NCBI GenBank assembly: GCA_050043265.1
Contig: JBHJIR010000041.1
Coordinates: 56,004 to 120,003 of the forward strand
Reading direction: 5' to 3'
From: Pelagibius sp050043265
Lineage (GTDB): Bacteria > Pseudomonadota > Alphaproteobacteria > Kiloniellales > Kiloniellaceae
Length of the DNA stretch: 64,000 bases
Under the pieces are notes generated by a model that saw only the letters and a list, made by a program, of their open reading frames with translations, made no database searches and had not been told where the DNA came from. The position numbers and the translations under genes were made by a program. Position 1 is the first letter of the stretch, and each line of letters opens with the position of its first letter. Shown here piece after piece: positions 7,241 through 15,691 of the stretch.

Positions 7241-8935
7241 CTAATTCCGCCCTGACAGCAGGCCCCGCGCAATCACCTGGGCCTGAATTTCCGCGGCGCC
7301 TTCGAAAATGTTGAGGATGCGCGCGTCGCACAGCACGCGGGAGATTTTGTACTCCTCGGCGTAGCCGTTGCCGCCGTGCACCTGCAGGGCGTTGTCGGCG
7401 TTGGCCCAGGCGACGCGCGCGCCGAGCAGCTTGGCCATGCCGGCCTCGATGTCGCAGCGGCGCTCCGAATCCTTTTCGCGCGCGGCGAAGTAGGTGAGCT
7501 GACGCGCGACCATGGTCTCCACCGCCATCCAGGCCAGCTTGCCGGCGACGCGCGGGAAGGCGACGATGGCCTTGCCGAACTGCTTGCGGTCTTTGGCGTA
7601 GTCGAGGCCCAGTTCCAGCGCGCACTGCGCGACGCCGACGGCGCGGGCGGCGGGCTGGATGCGCGCGGATTCAAACGTCGCCATCAGCTGCTTGAAGCCC
7701 TGGCCCTCGACGCCACCCAAGAGGTTCTCGGCCTTCACTTCGAAGCCGTCGAAGCCCAGTTCGTATTCCTTCATGCCGCGATAGCCGAGCACCTTGATCT
7801 CGCCGCCGGTCATGCCGGCGGCGGGGAAGGGATCGGCGTCGCTGCCGCGCGGCTTTTCGGCGAGAAACATGGAAAGCCCGCGGTAGCCGGCTTCGTCCGG
7901 GTCGGTACGCACCAGCAGGGTCATCAGGTCGCTGCGGGACGCGTGGGTGATCCAGGTCTTGTTGCCGGTGACCTTGTAGGTGTCGCCGTCTTTCACCGCG
8001 CGGGTGCGCAAGGACCCGAGATCGGAGCCGGTGTTGGGCTCGGTGAACACGGCGGTCGGCAGGATCTCGCCGGAGGCGATGAGCGGCAGCCACTTTTCCT
8101 GCTGCGCCGGGGTACCGCCCAGGCGGATCAGCTCGGCGGCGATCTCCGAACGGGTACCGAGCGAGCCGAGGCCGATGTAGCCGCGTGAGAGTTCCTCGGT
8201 GACCACGCACATGGCGAGCTTGCCGAGGCCCGAGCCGCCGAAGTCCTCGGGCACCGTCAGGCCGAAGACGCCGAGGCCGGCCAGCTGCTCGACCACCTCC
8301 AGCGGGATCAGCTCGTCCTTCAGGTGCCAGTCGTGGGCGGCTTCCTTGTGATCGTCGGCGACCTTGCGGAACTGGTCGCGGATCATCTCCAGCATTTCGT
8401 CGGCCAGACCGGCCTCGCCGAAATTGCCCTCGGCGAGATAGCCGGCGATGGCCATGCGCAGGGCGTTGCCGTTGCCGCCGGACAGCGCCTTGACGGCCGA
8501 ATATGTCTGCAGGGTGGCGACGGCGTCGCCGCCGAGGCCGAGGGCGCCCGGCCGCAGCACCTCTACCTGACTGAGCGCGATACCGCCGGCCATCTGATTC
8601 AGATACTCGCCGTAGGTGGCCTGCAGCATGAGCTGCTCCAACTCACCGAACTGCCCCGCGGCGTCCAGGCGCTCGGCCCAGTGCAGCATCTCGCGCAGGG
8701 CGGCGACATAGGTCGCCAGCCACGCATAGCCGTGGGCGGCGAACTGCTCGCGCTCCAAGAGGGCCGGGTCCACCCTACCGTTGTTGGAGGGGCCGCCGGG
8801 GGCGACCAATTGGGTGACGGCACGCCGCGCCGCCTCGCCATAGCTCTCGGCGGCGGCTAGCGCCTCGGCACAGGTCGCCAGCAGGTCGGGAAGGATCAGG
8901 CTTTCGGAACGGGCCTCGGCGTGCACGGCGGGCAT
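7241..8935 (-). CDS. mcd: (2S)-methylsuccinyl-CoA dehydrogenase
   Basis: A 564-residue flavoprotein of the acyl-CoA dehydrogenase family. It oxidises (2S)-methylsuccinyl-CoA to mesaconyl-CoA in the ethylmalonyl-CoA pathway. The about 150-residue N-terminal extension (AAHGYAWLATYVAALREMLHWAERL, FGEYLNQ-type segment, VEVLRPGALG) is diagnostic of Mcd against ordinary 380-residue acyl-CoA dehydrogenases. The core follows with TEPNTGSD and the C-terminal helix motif ALQVHGGNGYAEEY. I use the ATG at 8935; an in-frame GTG lies 33 nt upstream. It ends the ccr operon, and ecm is nearby, which confirms the pathway. Confidence 0.93.
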   Translation of the reverse strand: MPAVHAEARSESLILPDLLATCAEALAAAESYGEAARRAVTQLVAPGGPSNNGRVDPALLEREQFAAHGYAWLATYVAALREMLHWAERLDAAGQFGELEQLMLQATYGEYLNQMAGGIALSQVEVLRPGALGLGGDAVATLQTYSAVKALSGGNGNALRMAIAGYLAEGNFGEAGLADEMLEMIRDQFRKVADDHKEAAHDWHLKDELIPLEVVEQLAGLGVFGLTVPEDFGGSGLGKLAMCVVTEELSRGYIGLGSLGTRSEIAAELIRLGGTPAQQEKWLPLIASGEILPTAVFTEPNTGSDLGSLRTRAVKDGDTYKVTGNKTWITHASRSDLMTLLVRTDPDEAGYRGLSMFLAEKPRGSDADPFPAAGMTGGEIKVLGYRGMKEYELGFDGFEVKAENLLGGVEGQGFKQLMATFESARIQPAARAVGVAQCALELGLDYAKDRKQFGKAIVAFPRVAGKLAWMAVETMVARQLTYFAAREKDSERRCDIEAGMAKLLGARVAWANADNALQVHGGNGYAEEYKISRVLCDARILNIFEGAAEIQAQVIARGLLSGRN

Positions 8936-8991
8936 CTCTCTACCTTTTACGTCTCTTGATTTTAGCACGTCTCGATTTCAGCGCGGGGCCG

Positions 8992-9633
8992 TCAGGCGGC
9001 GGGTTGGGATACCCGGGGCGCCAGCTCGACCTGCAGGATACGGCGGTGGCCGCGGGTGGTGCGGCGGCGGGCGCCCTGGATCAGGAAGGGGCGCAGGGCC
9101 AGCACGGTGCCGGCGGAGACCGCCAATTCGACCGCCGGAATTTCCGCGGCGAGGCGGTCGACGTCCTCGGCGGGGAGCCGGCCACGGAGGTGGCTGCCGG
9201 GCAGCACGCGCAGGCCGCCGTCGGCCGGGCCGATGAGGTCCAGGTGCCAGCGCAGGATCAGGCGCTGCGCCGCCTCGGCGTCGCGGCCCGCCTGGTGCCA
9301 GGGCACGAACCAACTGGCGTGGCCCTGCTGGTCGTAAGCCACGCCGCGCACCACCCTGGCCCCGGGGGCTCCGGGGCCGCCAGGGCCGCCAGGGCCGCCA
9401 GGGCCGACCGCCTCGCGCAGCAGGTCGGCGACGGCGGGCTGGTCCAGCAGCGCCGCGATCAGCGGGTGCCCCGGTGAAATGTTCAGGGGCTCGCCGGAGT
9501 TGCCCTGCAGTTTGTCGAAGGCGGCGACGGCCTGCTGCAGGTCCACCGCGGAGCCGTCGATCAGGGCGTAGCCGCGCCGGGCGAGCTTGTCGCCGGCGTG
9601 GTCCGCCTCGGCTGCCAGACAGGCCAGTGCCAT
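8992..9633 (-). CDS. PhyH (phytanoyl-CoA dioxygenase)-like protein, probably inactive
   Basis: A 213-residue protein of the Fe(II)/2-oxoglutarate PhyH fold, between ccr and mcd (35 and 56 bp gaps), so co-transcribed. Start ATG at 9633 has GAGGAG 8 nt upstream. The fold is recognisable from GYALIDG, WFVPWHQ, LRWHLDLIGPADGGLRVLPGSH and the C-terminal GHRRILQVEL with its 2-oxoglutarate Arg. The iron triad is broken: WHQD has become WHQAG, and the distal His (LLHASS in relatives) is Gln in FLIQGA. About 30 residues between the WHQ and HLD segments also seem missing. A nine-residue GGP-type tract lies near residue 90. Likely a pseudoenzyme. Confidence 0.75.
   Translation of the reverse strand: MALACLAAEADHAGDKLARRGYALIDGSAVDLQQAVAAFDKLQGNSGEPLNISPGHPLIAALLDQPAVADLLREAVGPGGPGGPGGPGAPGARVVRGVAYDQQGHASWFVPWHQAGRDAEAAQRLILRWHLDLIGPADGGLRVLPGSHLRGRLPAEDVDRLAAEIPAVELAVSAGTVLALRPFLIQGARRRTTRGHRRILQVELAPRVSQPAA
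9374..9409. repeat. 9-bp tandem repeat encoding a Gly-Gly-Pro tract
   Basis: GGGCCGCCA occurs three times exactly (9374-9400), plus a partial fourth copy. On the minus strand it encodes GPGGPGGPGGP inside the PhyH-like protein. Such a run can expand or contract in 3-residue steps without changing frame. Confidence 0.8.
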
Positions 9634-9668
9634 CGGGGTTCTCCTCGCGTCTCTCTGGTCCCGGCTCT

Positions 9669-10979
9669 TTAGTCGTCGGCCGCGGCGTCTTCCAGGGTAC
9701 GCAGCCCCGGACGCTTGGCCTGCACCAGCACGGCCATGTTGCCGGGGCGGTGCTGGTTCTTCATCATCTTGGTATGGGCGCGCGGGATGTCGCGCCAGGC
9801 GAAGACCTCCGACATGCAGGGGTCGATGCGGCGCTCCACCATCAGGTTGTTGGCCTGGCTGGCCTGCATCAGGTTGGCGAAGTGGCTGCCCTGGATACGC
9901 TTTTGACGCATCCACACGAAGCGCGCGTCGAAGGTCAGGTTGTAGCCGGTGGTGCCGGCGCAGAACACCACCATGCCGCCCCGCTTCACCACCATGCAGC
10001 TGACCGGAAAGGTCTGCTCGCCGGGGTGTTCGAAGACGAAGTCGACGTCGTTGCCCTTGCCGGTGACCTGCCAGATCGCCTTGCCGAACTCGCGCACCTT
10101 TTTCATGTAGTCGCCGAAGCCCTCGCCGTTGACCGGCGGCAGCTGGCCCCAGCAGTCGAAGTCCTTGCGGTTGATGACGCCCTTGGCGCCCAGCGACATG
10201 ACGAAGTCGCGCTTGTCCTCGTCGGAGATCACGCCGATGGCGTTGGCGCCGGCGGTGGCAATGAGCTGGATCGCCATCGAGCCGAGGCCGCCGGAGGCAC
10301 CCCAGACCAGCACGTTGTGGCCGGGCCTGAGGATGTGCGGGCGGTGGCCGAACAGCATGCGGTAGGCGGTGGCCAGCGTCAGGGTGTAGCAGCCGCTCTC
10401 CTCCCAGGTCAGGTGGCGCGGGCGCGTCATCAGCTGGCGGTCCTGCACGCGGGCGAACTGGGCGAACGAGCCGTCGGGGGTTTCGTAGCCCCAGATGCGC
10501 TGCGAGGTGGAGAACATCGGGTCGCCGCCGTTGCACTCCTCGTCGTCGCCGTCGTCCTGGTTACAGTGGACGACGACCTCGTCGCCGACCTTCCAGCGTT
10601 TCACCTGGGAACCGACGGCCCAGACCACGCCGGTCGCATCGGACCCGGCGATATGATAGGGCGCCTTGTGCACGTCGAAGGGCGAGATCGGCACGCCGAG
10701 GCCGGCCCATACGCCGTTGTAGTTCACGCCGGCGGCCATCACCATGACCAGCACGTCGTGGCTGTCCAGGGCCGGGGTGTCGACCACCTCCACCTGCATG
10801 GCCTGCTCGGGCTCGCCGTGGCGCTCGCGCCGGATCACCCAGGCGTGCATCTTGGCCGGGACATGGCCCAGCGGCGGAATCTCGCCGACCTCGTAGAGAT
10901 CCTTCAGCGGCTGTTTCGGCGCCTCGGTCTCAGCGCCCTTGCCCGACCCCCCGGGGGCACCCGCTAGCACTTTGGCCAT
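9669..10979 (-). CDS. ccr: Crotonyl-CoA carboxylase/reductase
   Basis: A 436-residue zinc-less medium-chain dehydrogenase/reductase. It reductively carboxylates crotonyl-CoA to (2S)-ethylmalonyl-CoA with NADPH and CO2, the key step of the ethylmalonyl-CoA pathway. Visible features: YHIAGSDATGVVWAVG, WGYETPDGSFAQF near the CO2 pocket, the Rossmann segment NVLVWGASGGLGSMAIQL, and EHPGEQTFPVS. Length and N-terminus (LYEVGEIPPLGHVPAKMHAW) match Ccr rather than plain quinone reductases. Start ATG at 10979 has GGAGGG 8 nt upstream. First gene of the ccr - PhyH-like - mcd operon, divergent from ecm. Confidence 0.96.
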   Translation of the reverse strand: MAKVLAGAPGGSGKGAETEAPKQPLKDLYEVGEIPPLGHVPAKMHAWVIRRERHGEPEQAMQVEVVDTPALDSHDVLVMVMAAGVNYNGVWAGLGVPISPFDVHKAPYHIAGSDATGVVWAVGSQVKRWKVGDEVVVHCNQDDGDDEECNGGDPMFSTSQRIWGYETPDGSFAQFARVQDRQLMTRPRHLTWEESGCYTLTLATAYRMLFGHRPHILRPGHNVLVWGASGGLGSMAIQLIATAGANAIGVISDEDKRDFVMSLGAKGVINRKDFDCWGQLPPVNGEGFGDYMKKVREFGKAIWQVTGKGNDVDFVFEHPGEQTFPVSCMVVKRGGMVVFCAGTTGYNLTFDARFVWMRQKRIQGSHFANLMQASQANNLMVERRIDPCMSEVFAWRDIPRAHTKMMKNQHRPGNMAVLVQAKRPGLRTLEDAAADD

Positions 10980-11339
10980 CACTCAAACCCTCCAATTATC
11001 GCCGGCCCCGCCGTTTCGTTTCGGGGGCCGCCCTGCCAATCCTTCGCATCTGCGGTGGCTGTGGCCGCAAAGGCGCGGAAAACTGCGCCTGACGACCGGG
11101 AATAGCCATATACAGTGCCGTATTTTTCTTGACTCATAGACGTTCGATCGGTTTTTTGCAACGCACAACGGTACTGTTTTTTGCGTTATAGGCGATTTTT
11201 TTGGAACTTTCTGTCATTTTTGGCTTTCAGGCGAAATATGATAACCTAGAATTGGTTGGCTCCGGCGTCTTTGGTGCGCTGCAGCAAAGCCGGGGACGAC
11301 GGGAAAAGACAGTGTAACCGACAGCAGGGCGGTGTGAGG
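10980..11339. promoter_or_regulatory. Divergent ccr/ecm control region
   Basis: This 360-bp gap must hold both promoters. Its centre has a TTTTTTGC direct repeat: TTTTTTGCAACGCA (11152-11165) and TTTTTTGCGTT (11177-11187). The same block also forms an AACGCA/TGCGTT inverted repeat. A separate GGCGC/GCGCC dyad lies near 11074. The right third is AT-rich (tatgataac near 11237). These are candidate sites for a pathway regulator, unproven. Confidence 0.5.
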
Positions 11340-13391
11340 ATGACGAGCGACAAGACTGAGACCGAGACTGGCGGGGCGGCGGACCAGGCCAGGCGCGACC
11401 CCCTTCTGGCGCGGGAGCGCGATAGGCCCTGGCTGATCCGCACCTATGCCGGTCATTCCACCGCCGAGGCTTCCAACGCCCTCTACCGAAAGAACCTGGC
11501 GCGCGGGCAGACCGGCCTGTCGGTGGCCTTCGACCTGCCGACCCAGACCGGCTACGACTCCGACCACCCGCTGGCCAAGGGCGAGGTCGGCAAGGTCGGT
11601 GTGCCGATCAGCCACCTGGGCGACATGGAGAAGCTGTTCGACGGCATCCCGCTGGACCGCATGAACACCTCGATGACGATCAACGCGACGGCGCCCTGGC
11701 TGCTGGCGCTCTACATCGCCTGCGCGGAAAAGCAGGGCGCGGCGCGCGGCGACCTGACCGGCACGGTGCAGAACGACATCATCAAGGAGTACCTGTCGCG
11801 CGGGACCTACATCTTCCCGCCGGAACCCTCGCTGAAGCTGATCACCGACGTGATCGCCTTCACCTACGGCGAAGTGCCGAAGTGGAACCCGACCAACGTC
11901 TGCTCCTATCACCTGCAGGAGGCCGGGGCGACACCGGTGCAGGAACTGGCCTTCGCGCTGGCCACGGCGGTCGCCGTGCTCGACGCGCTGAAGACGTCGG
12001 GCCAGGTGCCGGACGCCGACTTCCCGCGGGTCGTCGGGCGTATTTCCTTCTTCGTTAACGCCGGCCTGCGCTTCGTCACCGAGTTGTGCAAGATGCGGGC
12101 CTTCACCGAACTGTGGGACGAGATCTGCCGCGAGCGCTACGGCATCGAGGAGGAGAAATACCGCCGCTTCCGCTACGGCGTGCAGGTGCACTCCCTGGGC
12201 CTGACAGAGCAGCAGCCGGAAAACAACGTCTACCGAATCCTGCTGGAGATGCTGGCGGTCACCCTGTCGAAGAACGCGCGGGCCCGCGCCGTGCAACTGC
12301 CGGCCTGGAACGCGGCGCTGGGCCTGCCGCGGCCTTGGGACCAGCAGTGGTCGCTGCGCCTGCAGCAGATCCTCGCCTTCGAGACCGACCTGCTGGAATA
12401 CGAGGACATCTTCGACGGCTCGACGGTGATCGCCGCCAAGGTCGACGAACTGAAGGGCCAGGCGCGGGCCGAGCTGGCCCGTATCGACGCCATGGGCGGC
12501 GCCATCGCCGGGGTCGAGAACGCCTACATGAAGGAACAGCTGGTCGAGAGCGCCGCCAAGCGGCTGGAGGCCATCGAAAGCGGTGCGCAGACCGTGATCG
12601 GCGTGAACGCCTACAAGGACAGCGAGCCCTCGCCGCTGGTGGCCGGGGCCGACGGCGGCTTCCTGGCGCCGGACCTGGAGGCCGAGGCCGGTCAACTGGC
12701 GAACCTGGAAGCCTGGCGTCATGCGCGTGACGGCAAGGCCGTCGAGGCGGCGCTGGCCGCCCTGGAGACCGCCGCGCGCGACGGCACCAACATCATGGAG
12801 CCTTCTATCGCCTGCGCCCATGCCGGGGTCACCACCGGCGAGTGGGGCGCGGTGCTGCGCAAGGTCTTCGGCGAGTTCCGCGCGCCGACCGGGGTCGGCG
12901 GCGCCGTCAGCCAGCCGGAGGAGGCCGACGCCCTGGCGCCGGTGCGTGCCCGGGTCGAGACGGTGTCGCGCCGGCTTGGCCGCCGCCTGAAGATGCTGGT
13001 CGGCAAGCCCGGCCTGGACGGCCATTCCAACGGCGCCGAGCAGATCGCCGTGCGCGCCCGCGACGCCGGCTTCGAGGTGGTCTACGAGGGTATCCGGCTG
13101 ACCCCGGCCCAGATCGTCGGCGCGGCGCTGGAGGAGGGCGTCCACGTGGTCGGCCTGTCGATCCTCTCCGGCTCCCACGTCGCCCTGGTGATGGAAGTGC
13201 TGGAGCGCATGGAAAAGGCCGGGATCGGCCGCGTGCCGCTGGTGGTCGGTGGCATCATCCCGCCGGAGGATGCCGCTGCCCTGAAGAAAGCCGGTGTCGC
13301 CGCCGTCTACACCCCCAAGGACTATGACCTGACCGCCAGCCTGGCCGACATCGTCGAGAGCGTCGACCGGACGACCCAGGAGGCGGCTTAG
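11340..13391 (+). CDS. ecm: Ethylmalonyl-CoA mutase (coenzyme B12-dependent)
   Basis: A 683-residue mutase of the methylmalonyl-CoA mutase superfamily that converts (2R)-ethylmalonyl-CoA to (2S)-methylsuccinyl-CoA. The N-terminal TIM barrel begins RPWLIRTYAGHSTAEASN and contains FDLPTQTGYDSDHPLAKGEVG. The C-terminal cobalamin domain has GKPGLDGHSNGAEQ, the DxHxxG base-off B12 signature, and ends with GGIIPPEDAAALKKAGVAAVYTP. Neighbouring ccr and mcd distinguish it from methylmalonyl-CoA mutase or MeaA paralogues. Start ATG at 11340 was chosen over an upstream in-frame ATG at 11256 because family members begin near here. Confidence 0.95.
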   Translation: MTSDKTETETGGAADQARRDPLLARERDRPWLIRTYAGHSTAEASNALYRKNLARGQTGLSVAFDLPTQTGYDSDHPLAKGEVGKVGVPISHLGDMEKLFDGIPLDRMNTSMTINATAPWLLALYIACAEKQGAARGDLTGTVQNDIIKEYLSRGTYIFPPEPSLKLITDVIAFTYGEVPKWNPTNVCSYHLQEAGATPVQELAFALATAVAVLDALKTSGQVPDADFPRVVGRISFFVNAGLRFVTELCKMRAFTELWDEICRERYGIEEEKYRRFRYGVQVHSLGLTEQQPENNVYRILLEMLAVTLSKNARARAVQLPAWNAALGLPRPWDQQWSLRLQQILAFETDLLEYEDIFDGSTVIAAKVDELKGQARAELARIDAMGGAIAGVENAYMKEQLVESAAKRLEAIESGAQTVIGVNAYKDSEPSPLVAGADGGFLAPDLEAEAGQLANLEAWRHARDGKAVEAALAALETAARDGTNIMEPSIACAHAGVTTGEWGAVLRKVFGEFRAPTGVGGAVSQPEEADALAPVRARVETVSRRLGRRLKMLVGKPGLDGHSNGAEQIAVRARDAGFEVVYEGIRLTPAQIVGAALEEGVHVVGLSILSGSHVALVMEVLERMEKAGIGRVPLVVGGIIPPEDAAALKKAGVAAVYTPKDYDLTASLADIVESVDRTTQEAA

Positions 13392-13421
13392 CGGCCACGG
13401 GGAGTCCGGACCTTGGCGTCG

Positions 13422-13520
13422 CATCCTTCGAGACGCGCCGCGGCGCGGCGCTCCTCAGGATGAGGCAGTGTCTCGGACCTCATCCTGAGGAGCCGCCGTC
13501 AGGTGGCGTCTCGAAGGATG
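13422..13520. repeat. Nested 15-bp double palindrome
   Basis: Outer arms CATCCTTCGAGACGC (13422-13436) and GCGTCTCGAAGGATG (13506-13520) are perfect complements. Inner arms CTCCTCAGGATGAGG (13451-13465) and CCTCATCCTGAGGAG (13478-13492) are also perfect. It sits between ecm and the TRAP binding-protein gene. The layout differs from the three REP-like copies and looks like a second intergenic repeat family, and it may also end the ecm transcript. Confidence 0.75.
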
Positions 13521-13619
13521 GGCCAAGGGCGCGGTGGGCCATGGCATTCCGCCCATGGCAATCCAGGGGGAAGCCCGCTAATCTCCCGCGCAAATGAAAC
13601 GCTCCCGGGAGGAGACAAG

Positions 13620-14720
13620 ATGAAACGCCGTGAATTCGTGAAGGGCGCGGGCCTGGCAGTGACCGGTGCCGCGGCCGCCGCTTCCACTACCCTGGCCGCG
13701 CCGGCCATCGCGCAGGAGCGCATCGAGTGGGCCATGGTGATGCCCTGGCCCAAGGGCGCGCCGGGCGTCGGCGTGAACGCCGAGCGCTTCACCCAGCGGG
13801 TGAACGAGATGAGCGGCGGGCGCCTGACCATCAAGCTCTATGCCGCCGGCGAACTGGTGCCGCCCTTCGAGAGCTTCGATGCGGTGCAGAGCGGCACGGC
13901 GGACCTGCTGCACGGCACACCGTACTACTGGGTCGGCAAGTCCAAGGCCTTCAACTATTTCACCACCATCCCCTTCGGCCTCAACGTGATCGAGCTGCCG
14001 GCGTGGCTGACCTACGGCGGCGGCCAGCAGCTGTGGGAGGAAGCCTATGACGACTTCGGCATTCAGCCGTTCTTCGCCGGATCGAGCTGCGTGCAGGCGG
14101 GCGGCTGGTTCGCCCGCGAGATCAACACCTGGGAAGACCTGCAGGGCCTGAAGATCCGCATGGCCGGCCTGGGCGGCGAGGTGCTGCGCCGCGCCGGCTC
14201 GACCGTGCTGCTGCTGCCGCCGGGCGAGATCCTGCCGGCCATGCAGTCCGGTGCCATCGACGCGGCGGAGTGGATCGGGCCGTGGAACGACATTGCCTTC
14301 GGCCTGCAGAAGGTCGCCAAGTATTACTACGTCCCGGCCTTCCACGAGCCGGGGCCGAGCCTGGAGATTTCCGTCAACAAGGCGAAGTTCCAGGCCCTGC
14401 CGGCGGACCTGCAGGCCATCGTGCGCTATGCCGCGGCGGCCACGGCGCAGGACACCTCGACCGACTTCACCTACCACAACATCGAGGCCTTCGGCCCGCT
14501 GCTGGCTGACTATGGTGTCGAGCTGCGCAGCTTCTCCGACGAGATCGTCCAGCGCCTCGGCAAGCTGACCATGGAGGTGGTCGGCGAGATCGGCCAGACC
14601 GACGACCTGACCGGCCGGATCCACGCCTCCTTCATGGCCTTCACCAAGAAGGCGGCGCGCTACCAGGGCTCCTTCGAAGAAGCCATGCTGCGCCAGCGCC
14701 GCCTGGTGTGGGAAGAATAG
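13620..14720 (+). CDS. TRAP transporter periplasmic binding protein (DctP family), orphan
   Basis: A 366-residue solute receptor. It starts with a Tat-type signal (KRREFVKG, then an Ala-rich core ending APAIAQ at about residue 32). The DctP fold follows, with WKGAPGVGVNAERFTQRV-like opening, GTADLLHGTPYYWVGK, and the ligand-binding Arg region LKIRMAGLGGEVLRRAG. GGAGGAG lies 5 nt before the ATG. No DctQ or DctM gene is next to it; the strong hairpin after its stop suggests a monocistronic message. Ligand is unknown; position after ecm hints at an organic acid, which is only inference. Confidence 0.88.
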   Translation: MKRREFVKGAGLAVTGAAAAASTTLAAPAIAQERIEWAMVMPWPKGAPGVGVNAERFTQRVNEMSGGRLTIKLYAAGELVPPFESFDAVQSGTADLLHGTPYYWVGKSKAFNYFTTIPFGLNVIELPAWLTYGGGQQLWEEAYDDFGIQPFFAGSSCVQAGGWFAREINTWEDLQGLKIRMAGLGGEVLRRAGSTVLLLPPGEILPAMQSGAIDAAEWIGPWNDIAFGLQKVAKYYYVPAFHEPGPSLEISVNKAKFQALPADLQAIVRYAAAATAQDTSTDFTYHNIEAFGPLLADYGVELRSFSDEIVQRLGKLTMEVVGEIGQTDDLTGRIHASFMAFTKKAARYQGSFEEAMLRQRRLVWEE

Positions 14721-14737
14721 AGATCGGCAACACGCTA

Positions 14738-14770
14738 CCGCCGTCCCGGCACTCGATGCCGGGGCGGCGG
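14738..14770. terminator. 14-bp hairpin after the TRAP binding-protein gene
   Basis: CCGCCGTCCCGGCA (14738-14751) pairs with TGCCGGGGCGGCGG (14757-14770) through one G-U, with a 5-nt loop. The CCCGGCA/TGCCGGG core equals the second arm of the REP-like elements, so it may be a solo REP half acting as a 3' stabiliser or terminator. No T-tract follows. Confidence 0.6.
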
Positions 14771-14988
14771 CCTATAGGGGGCGCAGGGGCCTGCGTGGTT
14801 AACGCCTGATCCGCCACGCTTTTTCATGCGTCACGATTGACATTTCCCCTGCCAGGGCGTTTTATCCGCGGACTATGAGCACAAACCGACTGTTCGGCAT
14901 CACCATTCGAATTACGGACCCGGCGCCCAAAGGGTAGTCGGGAGTTTGTGATTCGTTTTCTGGTGTGACCGTACAGGAGGGCCGATCC

Positions 14989-15318
14989 ATGGCCGCTCAG
15001 AGTTCCCTTTCCGACTTAACTTCACAGTCTCCCGCTTCAGCGCCGCTGGCGGTGGTCGAGACAGTCTACTGCTTTTCCATCCTCGCCGAGGCCGAACCGG
15101 GCGTCATGCCGCGGGTGCTGCAGCTCTTCGCCAAGCGCGGCCTGGTGCCGACCCGCTGGCACAGCGATGTCACCGGAAAGGACGGCGGCGACCTCTCCAT
15201 CGACGTGCAGGTGAACGGCCTGGACGTCGAGACCGGCGACTACATCGCCCGCTGCCTGCGCCAGGTCTTCCAGGTCGAGACGGTGCTGACGTCGCAAAAG
15301 CACGTGGGACAGCGCTAG
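14989..15318 (+). CDS. ACT-like domain protein
   Basis: A 109-residue protein. After about 25 low-complexity residues, a beta-alpha-beta pattern resembling an ACT domain begins at TVYCFSILAEAEPGVMPRVLQLFAKRGLVPTRW. It ends with ETGDYIARCLRQVFQVETVL. ACT domains usually bind amino acids. No catalytic domain is attached, so it may be a stand-alone regulatory subunit. An AGGAGG site lies 8 nt before the ATG. Family-level call only. Confidence 0.6.
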   Translation: MAAQSSLSDLTSQSPASAPLAVVETVYCFSILAEAEPGVMPRVLQLFAKRGLVPTRWHSDVTGKDGGDLSIDVQVNGLDVETGDYIARCLRQVFQVETVLTSQKHVGQR

Positions 15319-15412
15319 GGGGCGGATGGCCGCTGGAACCCGTCGCGTTCTCGGGCGTTGAAGACTCCGACACAAGATTGCAGCCCCAAGATCACAGCCG
15401 TTGGAGAGTACG

Positions 15413-15670
15413 ATGCGCACCCTGAAGATTGCCGCCTGTATGGCGGCGCTGGCCTTGTTGCCGGCCGCCTGTGCCAGCCCCCGGAACGATGGCGAGCCGC
15501 CGCCGCAGAACGAGCCGGCGATCAGCTATAGCTATATCGACTCCGCGGACCGCGCCCTGGTTGCCGAGTACGCCGACAACTATTGCGAGGAGGCCTACGG
15601 CAAGGACGCCGTCGAACTCAGCAAAGATCGCACCCAGAACGGCTACCAGATTTCCTTCGCCTGCCGCTGA
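15413..15670 (+). CDS. Small lipoprotein with paired-Cys domain
   Basis: An 85-residue precursor. Residues 1-24 are a lipoprotein signal (LLPAAC lipobox). The mature C-terminal region carries YC-x3-YG-x2-A-x10-GY-x3-F-x-C, which recurs with identical spacing in the protein at 16683-16925. The two Cys could form a disulfide. Function unknown. Start chosen at 15413 (GGAG upstream) over an ATG 12 nt earlier. Confidence 0.65.
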   Translation: MRTLKIAACMAALALLPAACASPRNDGEPPPQNEPAISYSYIDSADRALVAEYADNYCEEAYGKDAVELSKDRTQNGYQISFACR

Positions 15671-15691
15671 CGCGCGGGGCGCCGCTGATTT

